Positions 48,396 to 60,000 of a stretch of 64,000 nucleotides of DNA are shown here, one piece after another (position 1 is the first letter of the stretch; every line of letters starts with the position of its first letter). The translations under genes were made by a program, and so were the position numbers. Origin of the DNA: Ustilaginoidea virens (lineage: Eukaryota; Ascomycota; Sordariomycetes; Hypocreales; Clavicipitaceae); the NCBI RefSeq assembly GCF_000687475.1, contig NC_057320.1, positions 2,232,001-2,296,000 of the forward strand, given 5' to 3'. A model generated the notes under the pieces. The model was not told the origin of the DNA. It saw only the letters and a list, made by a program, of their open reading frames with translations, and ran no database searches.

Positions 48396-50400
48396 TTATG
48401 CAGATAATATAGATATTCGAAAATATCTGCTAAATTAGAGCTAAATAGACCTAGAGTTAATAGTAGTATATCATTGCGCTTATTGCGAATATTATAATAT
48501 AGGTATTATAGTATAAGGTAAATGCCTTCTAATGACCGATATATATTGCGAAATAGACTAAAAGCATTAGCAAATAAGAATATTAGTAGCGAAATAACTT
48601 TCTTATTTGTAAAATAATTGAGTAAATATTCCCTTTTATACTCTTTTATTTCTTTTTCGCTATAGAGAGGTATTATAAGCTAAGCTGGTCGAAAAGCCTA
48701 GCGATAACTATTATAGAAATAATAGATAGTATAAGACGCAGAGAGTGGATGCAGATAGTTCTAGGTTAGGTCGAATTAATAGTCTATATAAACTTATAGT
48801 ATGCGGTTAATAACTTGCTTTAGTAGAATAAAATTCCGCTTATTAATTATAATAACTAGTTCTTTATGTCCTGGTGACTATTGTGAAAAAATAGCCTGAC
48901 CCTATCGCTATGCTATATTTGCTGGTAATGCGTTAGCTGGATATACTATTTAGACCTTAATAATTGGATTTTTATGTATTTTATCTAGTGTTAATCGGCG
49001 GAAGTCTAAGCTAGTATATATAACCCTGCTAATATAAACTATATTGCAAGAGCTCTCTAAGTACTTCTAGTATATAAAATCTGAAGGCTAGATAGGCTGG
49101 CTAGTAGTATTATAGGCATAATACTCTAATGTAGTTCTTATTGACTCACCCTACTAACGAGCTTACTATAGTTCTAAGATGTCGTTATCGATAAGATGAG
49201 CTATACTATAATAAATCTTTTAGAGGTTACTTTTAGAGCTTAAAAAAACCTAAAGTACATCTCGCATATTAAATACTAATAGATCTTCTTATAGTTTGGA
49301 TTGTAATGACAGTAGTATTTTATCAAGCTATAGCGTTTTCTTCTATAATACTATAATTAGTATATTGCGATATAAGTGCTTTTAGAGGGTGTTTTTACGA
49401 ATTAGTAATTCTTTTAGCTAATTAATATTATCTATAAGTTAAAGAATCTCTATTAGTTCCCAGTGACCTTATTGTGATATATTATTATGCTCTTCCTAAA
49501 TAATTAAAGCTATTGCAAAGTATAATAGCTTAGGAGGAACTAATTCTTACTCGACTTTTATTGTTATGTCCTTAATGTGTCTCCGAGCTAGCTAGTTAAT
49601 ATAGATATTGATATTATCTAAATTTTATTTATTGCACGATTATACTAGATATGAAATTCTAGTGTTTGTATTACTAGTTTTATGTAGTAGAGGTAAATAT
49701 TGCAAACTTGCCTCATTCTTATAGCTATTATTTATCTTATTAGTGCCCTTATGAGTATCGACTCTAAGTATAGCTTATGAAGTATTATTATTATCGTTAT
49801 CGAATCTATTATTATCGGGAGAATTATCTAGCTTTTTAAATTAGAGGCGACTGCCTTATCTATTATAAACGCTTTCTATTAAGTTCTAAATATGGGGAGC
49901 TATATCTTGAGCTTCCGCGCGACTTAAAATAGTGTTAATTAAGTTAAGGGCGGCTTCTGCATCTATCCTAGTTTTACGGTTCTTATACTTATACTGTATA
50001 TTAATGTCTAATATATTATTAGGGAATTAGGGCTATTGCTTATAGCTTCCCCTATTATCCTAATCGTTAGGTCTACTAATGCGATATAACTAATCCTCAA
50101 TCCTATCGTTAAGTTGCATAGTATCTTATATTTCTAGATTATTTTGTAATAGTATAGCGTTATATTTACTATCTGCTGGTTTTATAGCACTAAAGTTATA
50201 ATTGGCACCTACTTACTATCTATCGCTTATCTGACTTATAATCTATTCACTAAAGTCTTTAGCTCGTCGAATAGTTAGATACTATAGTCTATTAATTTCT
50301 AGTCTAAATAGACTAAATCGTAGTATATTAGTAGACCTAAAATTATTATTAGTTTTTCTGGTAATAAAGAATAATTATTATAGAATTTTCTACTGCTTAT
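48396..50400 (-). pseudogene. KDZ/Plavaka-like transposase gene, N-terminal and central segment
   Basis: First piece of the gene, read leftward from about 50400. The N-terminal region is polar and Asn/Asp-rich (for example NNILDINIQYKYKNR, about 50000). Next comes NPIIKVQIVYPANALPANIAQR (about 48900). The most diagnostic part is FLFANAFSLFRNIYRSLEGIY (about 48520-48580) followed by LLTLGLFSSNLADIFEYL at the LINE-D junction. This pattern (xDAFGLYRNxYRSLxGIY ... TLGPHGSN) is what I know from fungal KDZ/Plavaka-like proteins. The total for three pieces is about 1,450 codons. No start codon is certain. Confidence 0.6.
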
Positions 50401-50690
50401 ATTATTATCTCATAATATTGGTAAAGTAGTTAGACGGCGGGGTATAATAGGGCTATTTTTTTTTATTTTTTCCTGATTTAGTCTATGCCCTACTTATATT
50501 AGATATCTTAAATTTAACTTATCTAATCCCTATTATTTTATCGCTTACTCCTTTTTATAACTATTTAGATATATAGAAAATAGAGTTATTCTTTCCTACT
50601 TTATATTATATACCTTTAGAAAATAATATTTTTATCTCTATTGTTTGGCTTATTCTTTCTTTTAAAACCTATTTCTCTTTTCTTATACCT
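50401..50690. other. Intergenic region between two divergent genes
   Basis: The KDZ-like frame leaves to the left and gene P to the right from here. The stretch is AT-rich with T- and A-runs and no open frame. A shared promoter is the simple reading, but no defined element stands out. Confidence 0.4.
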
Positions 50691-51186
50691 TTTTTATTAT
50701 ATTAGGAAAAGTACTATTGACCCCTATCTATCTAGCCTTAGAAGCTTATTATCGCGCTCTAGAAGTAGATTATTATATTAGAAACTAGTTTTATGTCGTC
50801 TTTATAATGAACTTTAGTTTTTACGGCTCTAAATATATTCTAGATACATTTTTTAATATTTAGGACTTTTAGATAGACCTGTTATTACTTACTAACGAGC
50901 TAGAGCTGCTATAACTATAGAGCACCCTATCGTTATTAGGCACCTAAAATAGCTAAGTAAGCCCTAAAGAAAATAAGTCTATATTAAAATAAATAGATAG
51001 GCTTAAGGTTAGTCGTCGCTTATTATATAATTTATCGCGATATATCTAACTACTATTTCTATAGGCTACTAATGTTTCTATAGTAGATATAAGCGAAGTT
51101 CTATAAATTTAGATAAAAAAGCGTTAATAGGCCTTAGAAAAATAGCCTACTGAAATTTAACGAGCTATATTAGAGTTTAAGCTTAT
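50690..51186 (+). pseudogene. Gene P, first piece (unrecognised long gene)
   Basis: Rightward frame with mainly RIP-type stops, possibly starting near 50690-50710; one or two frame changes are needed in the first 300 bp. The best part is from about 50995 to the LINE-E duplication, with LRLVVAYYIIYRDIQ-like sequence and EIQRAILEFKLI at the junction. The frame joins exactly across LINE-E: removing one duplication copy gives RAILEFKLIYRIVYL. I do not recognise a domain. It is arranged head-to-head with the KDZ-like gene. Confidence 0.5.
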
Positions 51187-52719
51187 TATTATTATTATTA
51201 AATTACGCTAGAGGCTATTTTAAAGCTAAATAACCTATCTAGTACTTCTATATAGATAATTCGGAAAGGGAAAAACCTAGTAGCCGGGAGGAAAACCCTT
51301 CCTGCTTTCTTAATTTCTGCTTTTTATCGCCCCGTATTAGGGGCGGCGGGTATCCAGTGCGTAAGAGAATAGGGTGCGCAACCGCTTAGGACTATATCTG
51401 GCGGTATTATATAGGAAGAGTGCGAGCGAGAAATCCTAGAGTATTAGGTCCGGGTCGGTAATCTTATCGGGTAAGAAGTGAGAGGAGGGTAAAGCCGGGG
51501 GGGTAGGGCCGGCGGCGCGCTTGCGGCAGGTATATTCTCGCCAGGCATACATCTATAGTGGCTTAGGCGCTTCTCGGTACGCATTAATTTTTAGGTCGGA
51601 AGAGGAAGTGAGCTAATTCTAAAGGTTAAAGCGGGCGGCCTTAGGTATTGCATTAGTATATAGGTTAGTGATGCCCCCCGATTTAGTGCCTTTTCTTCTT
51701 TTCTTCTTTTCCTTTATAGCGCTAATTTTAAGGTATATAATGACCCCTCTATCGCGGTATAAGGCCGGTGCTAACCCTATTAGCAATACGGTAGTAGCAG
51801 CAACGATAATAGCAGCAATAATAACACTAGCAATAATAAAAATAATAATAGCGAAGATGCCTAAGCAGTCGGCGATACTAGATAAAGGGGTAAATATAGG
51901 TCTTATGCGCAGTGGGACCGCAGCTAACCTTTATAATATAGCCTAGAGAACTATATATATAGCCTTACGGGCTATATCTAACGCGCTTAGAGGATCCTAA
52001 GTATTAATACTATAGTTAATAAGGTATAGACCGGGTTATACCTGCTTTCTGGCGAAACTAATATAGATAGGGACTAGTGCGGCCTGCTATCCCTACGCCC
52101 TTATAGGTAAGACGTATATACCCCTAGAGAGGACCCCTAAGAACTAGGTCTTAGTGCAAGAGCTCTTAGACGCGTAAAAGACTATTACTAGGGGGATAAA
52201 AGTGCGTTTTCGATTTATATACGGTACGGGCTACCGGCTGACTATCTTTAGCTTTAGGTAGACGACTATAAGGCCCTCTAGCAGAGGGCTAAATAGGTAT
52301 CTGCCTCTCGGGGGCATGGTCGGGCGGCGGTAGTAGCGGCGGCGGCGGCGGTAGGGGGCCTTAGCGCTCCTAAGGCAACCCGGGAGATATTAGACCTTAA
52401 AGAGAGGAAGGTCCTCGCCTTGGAATAATAGGCCCGCGCCTAAGAGGATATCGCTATATTATTATGGGTTTTCCTAGCCTAGGAGGAGGGGGGGGAGGGG
52501 GCTTCAGAGGGGGAGCAGACCGGGGACGAGGGGGGGAGAGTGGTGGGGAGGGCGAGGGGGGGGAGGGGGGGGAGAGTGCCCCCGTTGCTAATGTGATAAC
52601 TATTGACTAGTTTCGGCCCGCGGGGCCTAAGAGATTTGCTTGTTCCTGGTGCACCTTATTCCTATTGCGGGATTGCCGTAAATATTGTGCGGGGGCTGTG
52701 CGGGGGTGTTCGGTGGCGC
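51187..52719 (-). mobile_element. LINE-E: 5'-truncated LINE in gene P
   Basis: The duplication AGAGTTTAAGCTTAT flanks it (51172-51186 and 52720-52734). Only the last codons of ORF2 and the whole 3' region remain, with the TAA-type tail at the left. The right third (about 52450-52719) is much richer in G and C than LINEs A, C and D, with GGGGGGAGGGGG-type runs, so it is the least RIPed LINE copy here. A plus-strand frame at 51668-51946 repeats the antisense peptide of LINE-D. Confidence 0.92.
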
Positions 52720-55540
52720 AGAGTTTAAGCTTATATATCGTATAGTATATTTAATAAGCTTAAACCGATTATTAGAGACTATAGCCCTAATATTTCACTT
52801 TAGGGGTATTAAATCTTAGGAATAAAAAGAATACTATCTAAAATATAGCTATAAGAAGTTTATTAGCCTATTAAATACTTAGAAAAGTCGGGCTATTATA
52901 TACTTTCGCATAGGTATTATATTTAATAATATTAATGCCTAGCTAATATTTATTAGGGATATATCTAACGCCCATATGACGAAAGCAGTGGCTTTAAAAA
53001 CCTTATTAAAGCTAAAGTCATTCGATATAATCTAAGGGAGAAGTTTACTTTTAATAATTTTGTAGCGGTTTTTAATTAAATAAGAGGGTTTATTGACTTA
53101 AAGGCATTAAACCCAAAAGTCGATTGCTAGTATAAAAGTAAATCTAAATATAGTATTATGATTTCCAATAGTACTAATATATTTATGCTTTAGTGATATA
53201 GATCGACTTTAGAATATATTTTAAACTTAAATATAATAATAGATATAATATCGTACTTCGGATAGTATCTAGATTAAACCCCCCTAAGATAAATGCAGTA
53301 AAATATACGCCTAATTTTATTAGAGAACGCTAGTCTATATATGACATAGTAAAGGCGTATAAGCTATATAGGCCTTAATTTAAAGATATAAAATTAATCC
53401 CCTGCAAATTATTAAGAAAGAGTTGGCGTATAGATAAAGATTTAGCTGCGATAGTTAACGAGTTAGACCTTTATCTTCTACTAGAACTTTTTTCTAATAA
53501 AGAGATATAAGATATATAGTATATTCCTACCTAACTAGAGTTATTTTTATATTACGTATATATCTGCCCTAGGGTGGTATAGCTATATTATTTAGTATAA
53601 GGTTAGGCCCTTTTATTCTCTTAAATAATATCTACCGCTTATATTATATTTACTATCCTGCGATAATAATAGATTTTTTCTTTTTTTAATATTTAGCTAG
53701 GCGTATTATTATTTATAATAGTTTTATAATAGGGTATACTAGGGTTACCTAGTATATTCTTTAATTATAGGTAAAAGGATTATTATTATTTGCTTTTTAT
53801 ATTATTACTCACACTTTAACACATTAGTTCATATAGCTTAAGTACAATCGACGGATTAATTACTAACGAACAAACAATAATAATATTACTATACACTAGG
53901 TAATTATAATGCACTTTGCTTAATAAAGTGAAATGTAATAGACTATCAGTTAAGAAGTATTGCAATATTAAAATATGCGCACCCTTAGGACTTTTAATAG
54001 GTATCGCGATACTATCGTATAGTTATATTATTTGAGGGCTTACAATTGGTATTAATGTATAGCGAACGAGCTTAGTTAGGCAATATATTTCACGATAGAG
54101 CCTATTAGTTATTCGCTATTTCTTAAGAGACTCTATAGTAATAGATCGACTACTATAACTCTACTATAAGCTAAGACTCTTATAGCACTATTATATCTAC
54201 GCTTTTAGGTAGTACTTACGCTTTTTATTTTATTTTTACTTTTTCTTTATTATCTCTTTTTCTTCTTTTTCCTTACTTTTTCTATTTAACTTAGCTTAAA
54301 TATTATTATCTTTCTATATTAGGGTTTCTAGCATTACGCGATACCATCACAACAATATAAACTAGTTTTTAATTGCTTCTTTCTATTGGTTTTAAGTTTA
54401 TCGTACTTTAGGTTTGTCGCGCATTATTTTAAGTTTAAAGCGAGCCTATATTTACTATTCTTTTTTCTTAGAATTATAGCCAATAAGTCGATAAAAAAAG
54501 ATAACTATATATTATAATATAATAGATTCTATTGCTTACTTAATACTACCTGCAAAAAGTCGAATAACCTATATAATAATAGCCTGACTATCGCGTAATT
54601 TGCTAGAGCAATAATATATAGTTTGGAGGTAGATAAGAAAAGTCTACTAAGGTTTTGGAAATTATAGGCTGAAAAGTTTCCTAAGTAAGTAATGTTTCTG
54701 CGACGATATATTACTGAGTTTATAACGCCTAATAGATATAAACTAAAGCTAGAGCTTAATAGAGGGCCTAAGATTATTAAAAATCAAAAGACACTTTAAC
54801 TTTATAACCCTAACTATATAGGAGGTATTGCTATTTAAGCAGATAGTATAATAGCGGTTAAAGTCGAGCCGCCCTAAAAGATAAAATATACTCTAAAAAA
54901 AATAAACCTAATAGTAAGACCTATAAGATATATGCTTATTATGAAGCGTCTACCGAATATATGCTAATATTAAGATAGATGATAATACTAAGTAGTCGGA
55001 TAATAACAAAAAGACAGACGATATAATAAGAATAATAGTACTTTAGATATAGCAGACTTTAGCTAAGAAATATAAATATATAGCGATTAGTAATAACAAT
55101 AGAAATAATATAAAAATATAGATATTATATTAGAAAAGGCGATAAACCGGAAAGATAATTAAGAAATATCGCTTTTTAATGCTAAATGATAATAATAATA
55201 ACGATAATAATAGTAAAGTAGACTATAATAAGCTAGATGAAAAGTCTATTGAGTTTAATAAACCCTAATCTATAACTATCTATACTAGTAGCAAAATTAG
55301 TAAGATAATTAAATAATAGATACTTGCCTTTACTAATAATAATACAAATCTAGCTATAAAATACGAAGATAATAATAATAGCAATTACGATGTATTTAAA
55401 ACTTAGTTAGATAGATTATTAAATAACGACTCTTTTTTTATAGATAAGTCTAGGACTCTTATAAAAATAGATTATCCTCCCCTATCTATATTTAAAATAA
55501 TAGACCTAGGTAGTTAAATGGACTTTTTTGGTACTCCCTC
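52720..55540 (+). pseudogene. Gene P, central piece
   Basis: It continues the frame from 51186 and can be followed, with some frame changes, to the Copia-3 junction. Readable segments include RDISNAHMTKAVALKTLLKL (about 52955), LNPPKINAVKYTPNFIRE (about 53275), DGLITNEQTIIIL (about 53850) and TEFITPNRYKLKLELNRGPK (about 54715). An Asn/Asp-rich stretch (about 55180-55400) follows, then FIDKSRTLIKIDYPPLSIF before the insertion. Stops are TAA/TAG in Gln/Trp positions. The Asn-rich stretch and later tandem repeats suggest a regulatory or structural protein. No function is assigned. Confidence 0.5.
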
Positions 55541-56102
55541 TGTCAGAATGAAATTATTTATTGTTATTTTATTTTATTATTTTTGGATATCTATCGCCGA
55601 TAATTCCTACGCATCGCCGCATCATCAGATTGAGAAAGATATTAAGTATTCAGTACTTATATTTATATGGCGGCTGCTAGTAAAGTTGAGTACCTAGTAC
55701 TTACACACATTCCCTTACGCGCAAACATATGATGCATCATAAATTGATCACACCACTTTATCGTCGCAAATCTCGATGCACTACAAATGCACATTTCGCC
55801 ACATATCTATGATATCACAGTATGGTCACGATATTCACGTCAGATTGATTTCACTAGGAATGTTCTATGTTGGAATATTATGTATTTAAATCCCTAAATA
55901 TTCCTACCCAAATAGTGGGAAGGAAGGAAGGATGGATATATGCACGCAAGCAAGTATGCAGAATTAATGCACATCAGATTGTCCCTACGCCTTAGTCTCA
56001 TATCTTATCTGTGCCGTTACTTTACCTTACTGCGATTTTACTATTCCACTGCCTTTATCCTTCGCATACTACATTATCTTAGCAGGCGAAACCCTTTTAA
56101 CA
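55541..56102 (+). repeat. 5' LTR of Copia-3 (562 bp)
   Basis: Starts TGTCAGAATG; the last bases read TTTTAACA where the 3' copy has TTTTGACA. A TATA-like TATTTATATGG lies at about 55669-55679. The right part holds GGAAGGAAGGA runs near 55918. Confidence 0.96.
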
Positions 56103-56116
56103 GTTATAAGCCCGGT
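56103..56116 (+). other. Primer-binding site of Copia-3 (initiator tRNA-Met anticodon arm)
   Basis: GTTATAAGCCCGGT starts directly after the 5' LTR. It is the complement of ACCGGGCTTATAAC, matching the initiator tRNA-Met anticodon arm (GGGCTCATAACC) with the same CAT-to-TAT difference as in Copia-2. This implies half-tRNA priming. Confidence 0.7.
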
Positions 56117-57007
56117 TTGCACCCGGTAAATCGCTTTATTCTATCTATTTTATCCTATCGATTTCTCTCCAACTATTATTCGCGTGCATTTATTGCCAGC
56201 TGTACGCCGACAAATTACCAGCTGGTCCGACGGATTGCCAGCTGTTTCCCCCTTTTATTATACACGCAAATAACTGCGTACTAACTTTAGCCAGCTGCAT
56301 GCAGCTGTGCATAGGTTTGCAAGAGTGCAATTACGCATTCTATGCAATATCAATCTTTTCTTACTGCTATATTTCTTATACCTCTGTGCTAATATTATTA
56401 CTAAGACCGTATAAACGCGTGATAAATAGCATGCAAACCAGTATAATCGCGCATTTTCATATTGCAATTTTGTCACCTTAATCCGACCTTCGCCGCGCAA
56501 CACGCAATAGGCATACCGATTGCTTACCTGCGCACCTTCTATTATATCGTCGCTATCTTACTAGACGATTTTCTACGATTAAATATTCTTTCCGACGGAA
56601 AAATCAGCCTTAGGCAAAAGTTCTGCTAGGGCACCCATACTGCCATACAAATTGCTAGTGCAAGGCACAGCCCAAAAGAACGCAGCAGTACCGACACATT
56701 TGCCTACGCGAAACATTTCTTCTGACTTAAGAAGCCGGCAAGCGACTTTTAACTACTAAGGCCGGAAGACCATAAGTGTAGTATATTATAACTGGATTGA
56801 CTAGATTGACCACCTAGATTGATCCCTTTAGCCTAGGACTATTTTGCCCTTTAGATTTACTTAGACCTTTTATTCCATTAGATTTTCTTCGACTAAGGCT
56901 AGGTTATTATTCTTTCCTATTATTATTCTTTCCTATTATTATTCTTTCCTACCTATCCTACCTATCCTACCTATCCTACCTATCCTGCCTTTCCTACCTA
57001 TTCCACT
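56117..57007 (+). other. Copia-3 leader
   Basis: An 890-bp untranslated leader before the gag ATG. Four copies of CCAGCTG occur at about 56195-56300. Pyrimidine-rich tandem repeats (TATTATTCTTTCC three times, then CTACCTATCC several times) fill 56905-57003 directly before the ATG. Overlapping short frames in the leader are not taken as genes. Confidence 0.7.
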
Positions 57008-60000
57008 ATGGCTACTAATACCGACCTAGGGAACCCGGCAAACTTCCAGCTGCTAGGCAGTAAAGACTGGTTTAAATGGATCTCGATTATTAAGAAGTTC
57101 GCTATTAACGAAAATATCTAGGCCTATATCAACCCTTTTGTGCAAGATAGGCCTACCTTATAACAGCCCGTTGAGCCTACTGCTTCTACTATTAAGCCTC
57201 ATACTTCCTCTATCCTTAACCTTAACGATTCTAATTTTACTAGGTTGTAGTATATAACGAATATCTATAGGACTACCCTATAGGATTATAAGGATAAGAA
57301 AAAGGCTCTCGTCAATATCCAACGCTGGATTATTGCAACAATAGGCAACTACTACGATACTATAAGCCAGGAGAATGATGTTGCCGCACAGCTATACTTA
57401 TTAAAATAACGCTTGCAGCCTACCACTTAGGATTATAAAAAAGATATCCGCCAGCGCTATACAGCTGTGCTGCGAAGTCCTAATAGGACTAAAATATCCA
57501 GCTGGATTACTTCCTACAAGAAAGTCCTTGCAGAAGCTATTAATATCAACCTACTAGATACACAAAGACTTCAACCAACCCAGGATTTTATCGACGCCGT
57601 AGAATCTATTACACCAGCCTTTTCTAATTATTAGAAGAATAGAATCAAGGAAAAGCAATGCAATAATAAAGAAGGATGGGAGAAGAAGATACCCGACGGT
57701 CATTATATTAGTAATTTATTCAAGCAAGAGTTTACCTCACAACAACAAAGAGCATAAGGTGCCTTTGCCTCTTTCCAAGATATAGATACCAATAAAAATC
57801 AACAAAAAACAACTAACATTACCAAGCCAAAACAACCATATATTTATAGCCTTTTACATCGCTAGGAAGATTATTATATTTTAAACCAGCAAAAGGCGCC
57901 TAAGGATTGGAAGCCCAATACCACTATACTTAATAAAATCTAATCCAAGTTTTCATCTGATCAACGCTTTAAGGATATAATTATTAAAGCATTACAAGCG
58001 AAAGGAATCACAATTAATCCTATTGTGTTATAACCACCCTCTCCTTCTATATCACTTAGAATTGCATTTGCTAGCAAGGATAGTAATACGTTACACAATG
58101 TTATGCAACCCGAACCAACTATATCGTCAACGACTATTATCAGCCCATAGGTAAGCCCACAGGCATCCCTATCTATTACCAGCCTATAGGCATCCCTTCC
58201 TATTACCAGCCCACAGGCATCTCTCTCAACCACACCCTATCCACTTAAAGATTCCTAGATACTGGATAGTGGTTCCAACACCCACATCACCAATAATAAG
58301 GACCGGTTGCTAGATTACATACCAAATATCGAGCCAGAAACAGTATTTACAGGCGAATCTAATCCTTCTATACTAAGATATAGAAGAGTGCGATTAAATA
58401 CTAATAAAGGCATCTTCGAGCTACTACACATAGCATATATACCGACATTTCACACTAATATAGCAAGCTTAAAGCGATTTATGCGTGCAAATTACCACTA
58501 GAACTCACAGACTGGCTAGATTACACACAATAAGGACCGTTTATTTTATACCAACCGGATATTTAGCCAGCAGGTTATTGAGTATAGCGAAGTCGCTATT
58601 GCTACTGCCACCACTACTACTAAGCATGATACTACGGTATCTTGCCCTTCCACATCTAGTACCTCTAAGGATACTACGCCGCCTTCATCTATTATTAATA
58701 GGGAAGACCCTACTATACCAAATAAAAATATATCTCCATCAATCAATAATTCTGCGGCTATACAATCCACACCATTTCATCCCACTCAACCTACTACAGC
58801 ACCCGCTACAGCAGTGGCTATCTCGAAGGATACCCATAATGCGTCTGCCTCAGAAGCTACGGCTACGATATAGCATAAGCGACTAGGCCACCCTAATAAG
58901 GAAGCCTTAGAAAGGATAGTCTAGTCGACTACCGGCGCTAAAATTAAGGGATTACTTACTATTGATTATAAGCAGTGCTCACTATCTAAGGCCACTAGGA
59001 TTATCAGCCGGCAGCCCCATCTACCTAGCCCAAGACCTTTCTGGCGGGTATATATTGATATATTTATACTGGACCAAGCTTATAATGGTGCTGTTGCAGT
59101 ATTATTACTACGGGATAATAATACTAAATTTATCTTCTATTATCCTTTATATTCTAAGACCCAGTCGGAAATCCTAGGAAAGCTAGCAGACCTTAACAAC
59201 TATTTATAGCGCTAGTAGAACCTTGCTATCTCTGTTATTCATCGCGATAACAACCCTGCTTTCTAGCAATAATACCACAATTAGAAGATATCCTTAGGTA
59301 TAGAGGATGAAGTCATAGCGCCTTATACCTTAGCCCAAAACGGCCCAGCTGAACGCTCGGGGGGTATTATAGGGACTAAAGCTAAGACCTTATGATTAGC
59401 TGCTAACCTACCTGAAGATCTATGGCTAGAGCTGTGGAAAGCCGCAACCTTCTTATATAATCGCACACCACAATAAGGCCTTTAGTGGATTATACTATAT
59501 CAACGACTTTATTCCTGGCTAGCTAATAACGCTAGGGATACCCAATATACTGATCCTAGGCCTTCTATATTATTCCTCAAGGCTTACGGTTGTAAGGCCT
59601 ATCTATTGATAATAATAGCGTTAAAAGGCACTGATCGACGAGAATTAAAGCTAGCACCACACGCTAAGATAGGATATTTAGTAGGTTACGATTCTATTAA
59701 TATCTACTGTGTGTGGATTCCCGACCCTTATAAAATACGACGAATTCGCGATATTACTTTCGATAAAACCAGCTTCTATAGTGGTAAAGCCACCGCCACT
59801 ATACCACAACGAATTGAGATACAACTGCCATAACATATCGACAACGCATCTGAGTATAAGGATATAGACGAGCTCTATATATCTCACCCTTCTACTACTG
59901 TTATACCTGTTCCTTCTACCCCTAGTACTACTCAGCCTTATATTCCTAGTCCTACTATGCCTTCTACTAGCACAACATTACCTTCGACTTCTATACCTAC

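Noticed and set aside
56258..56503. Overlapping frames on both strands in the Copia-3 leader and 5' LTR end
   Set aside because: They lie upstream of the gag ATG, overlap each other and show no domain.
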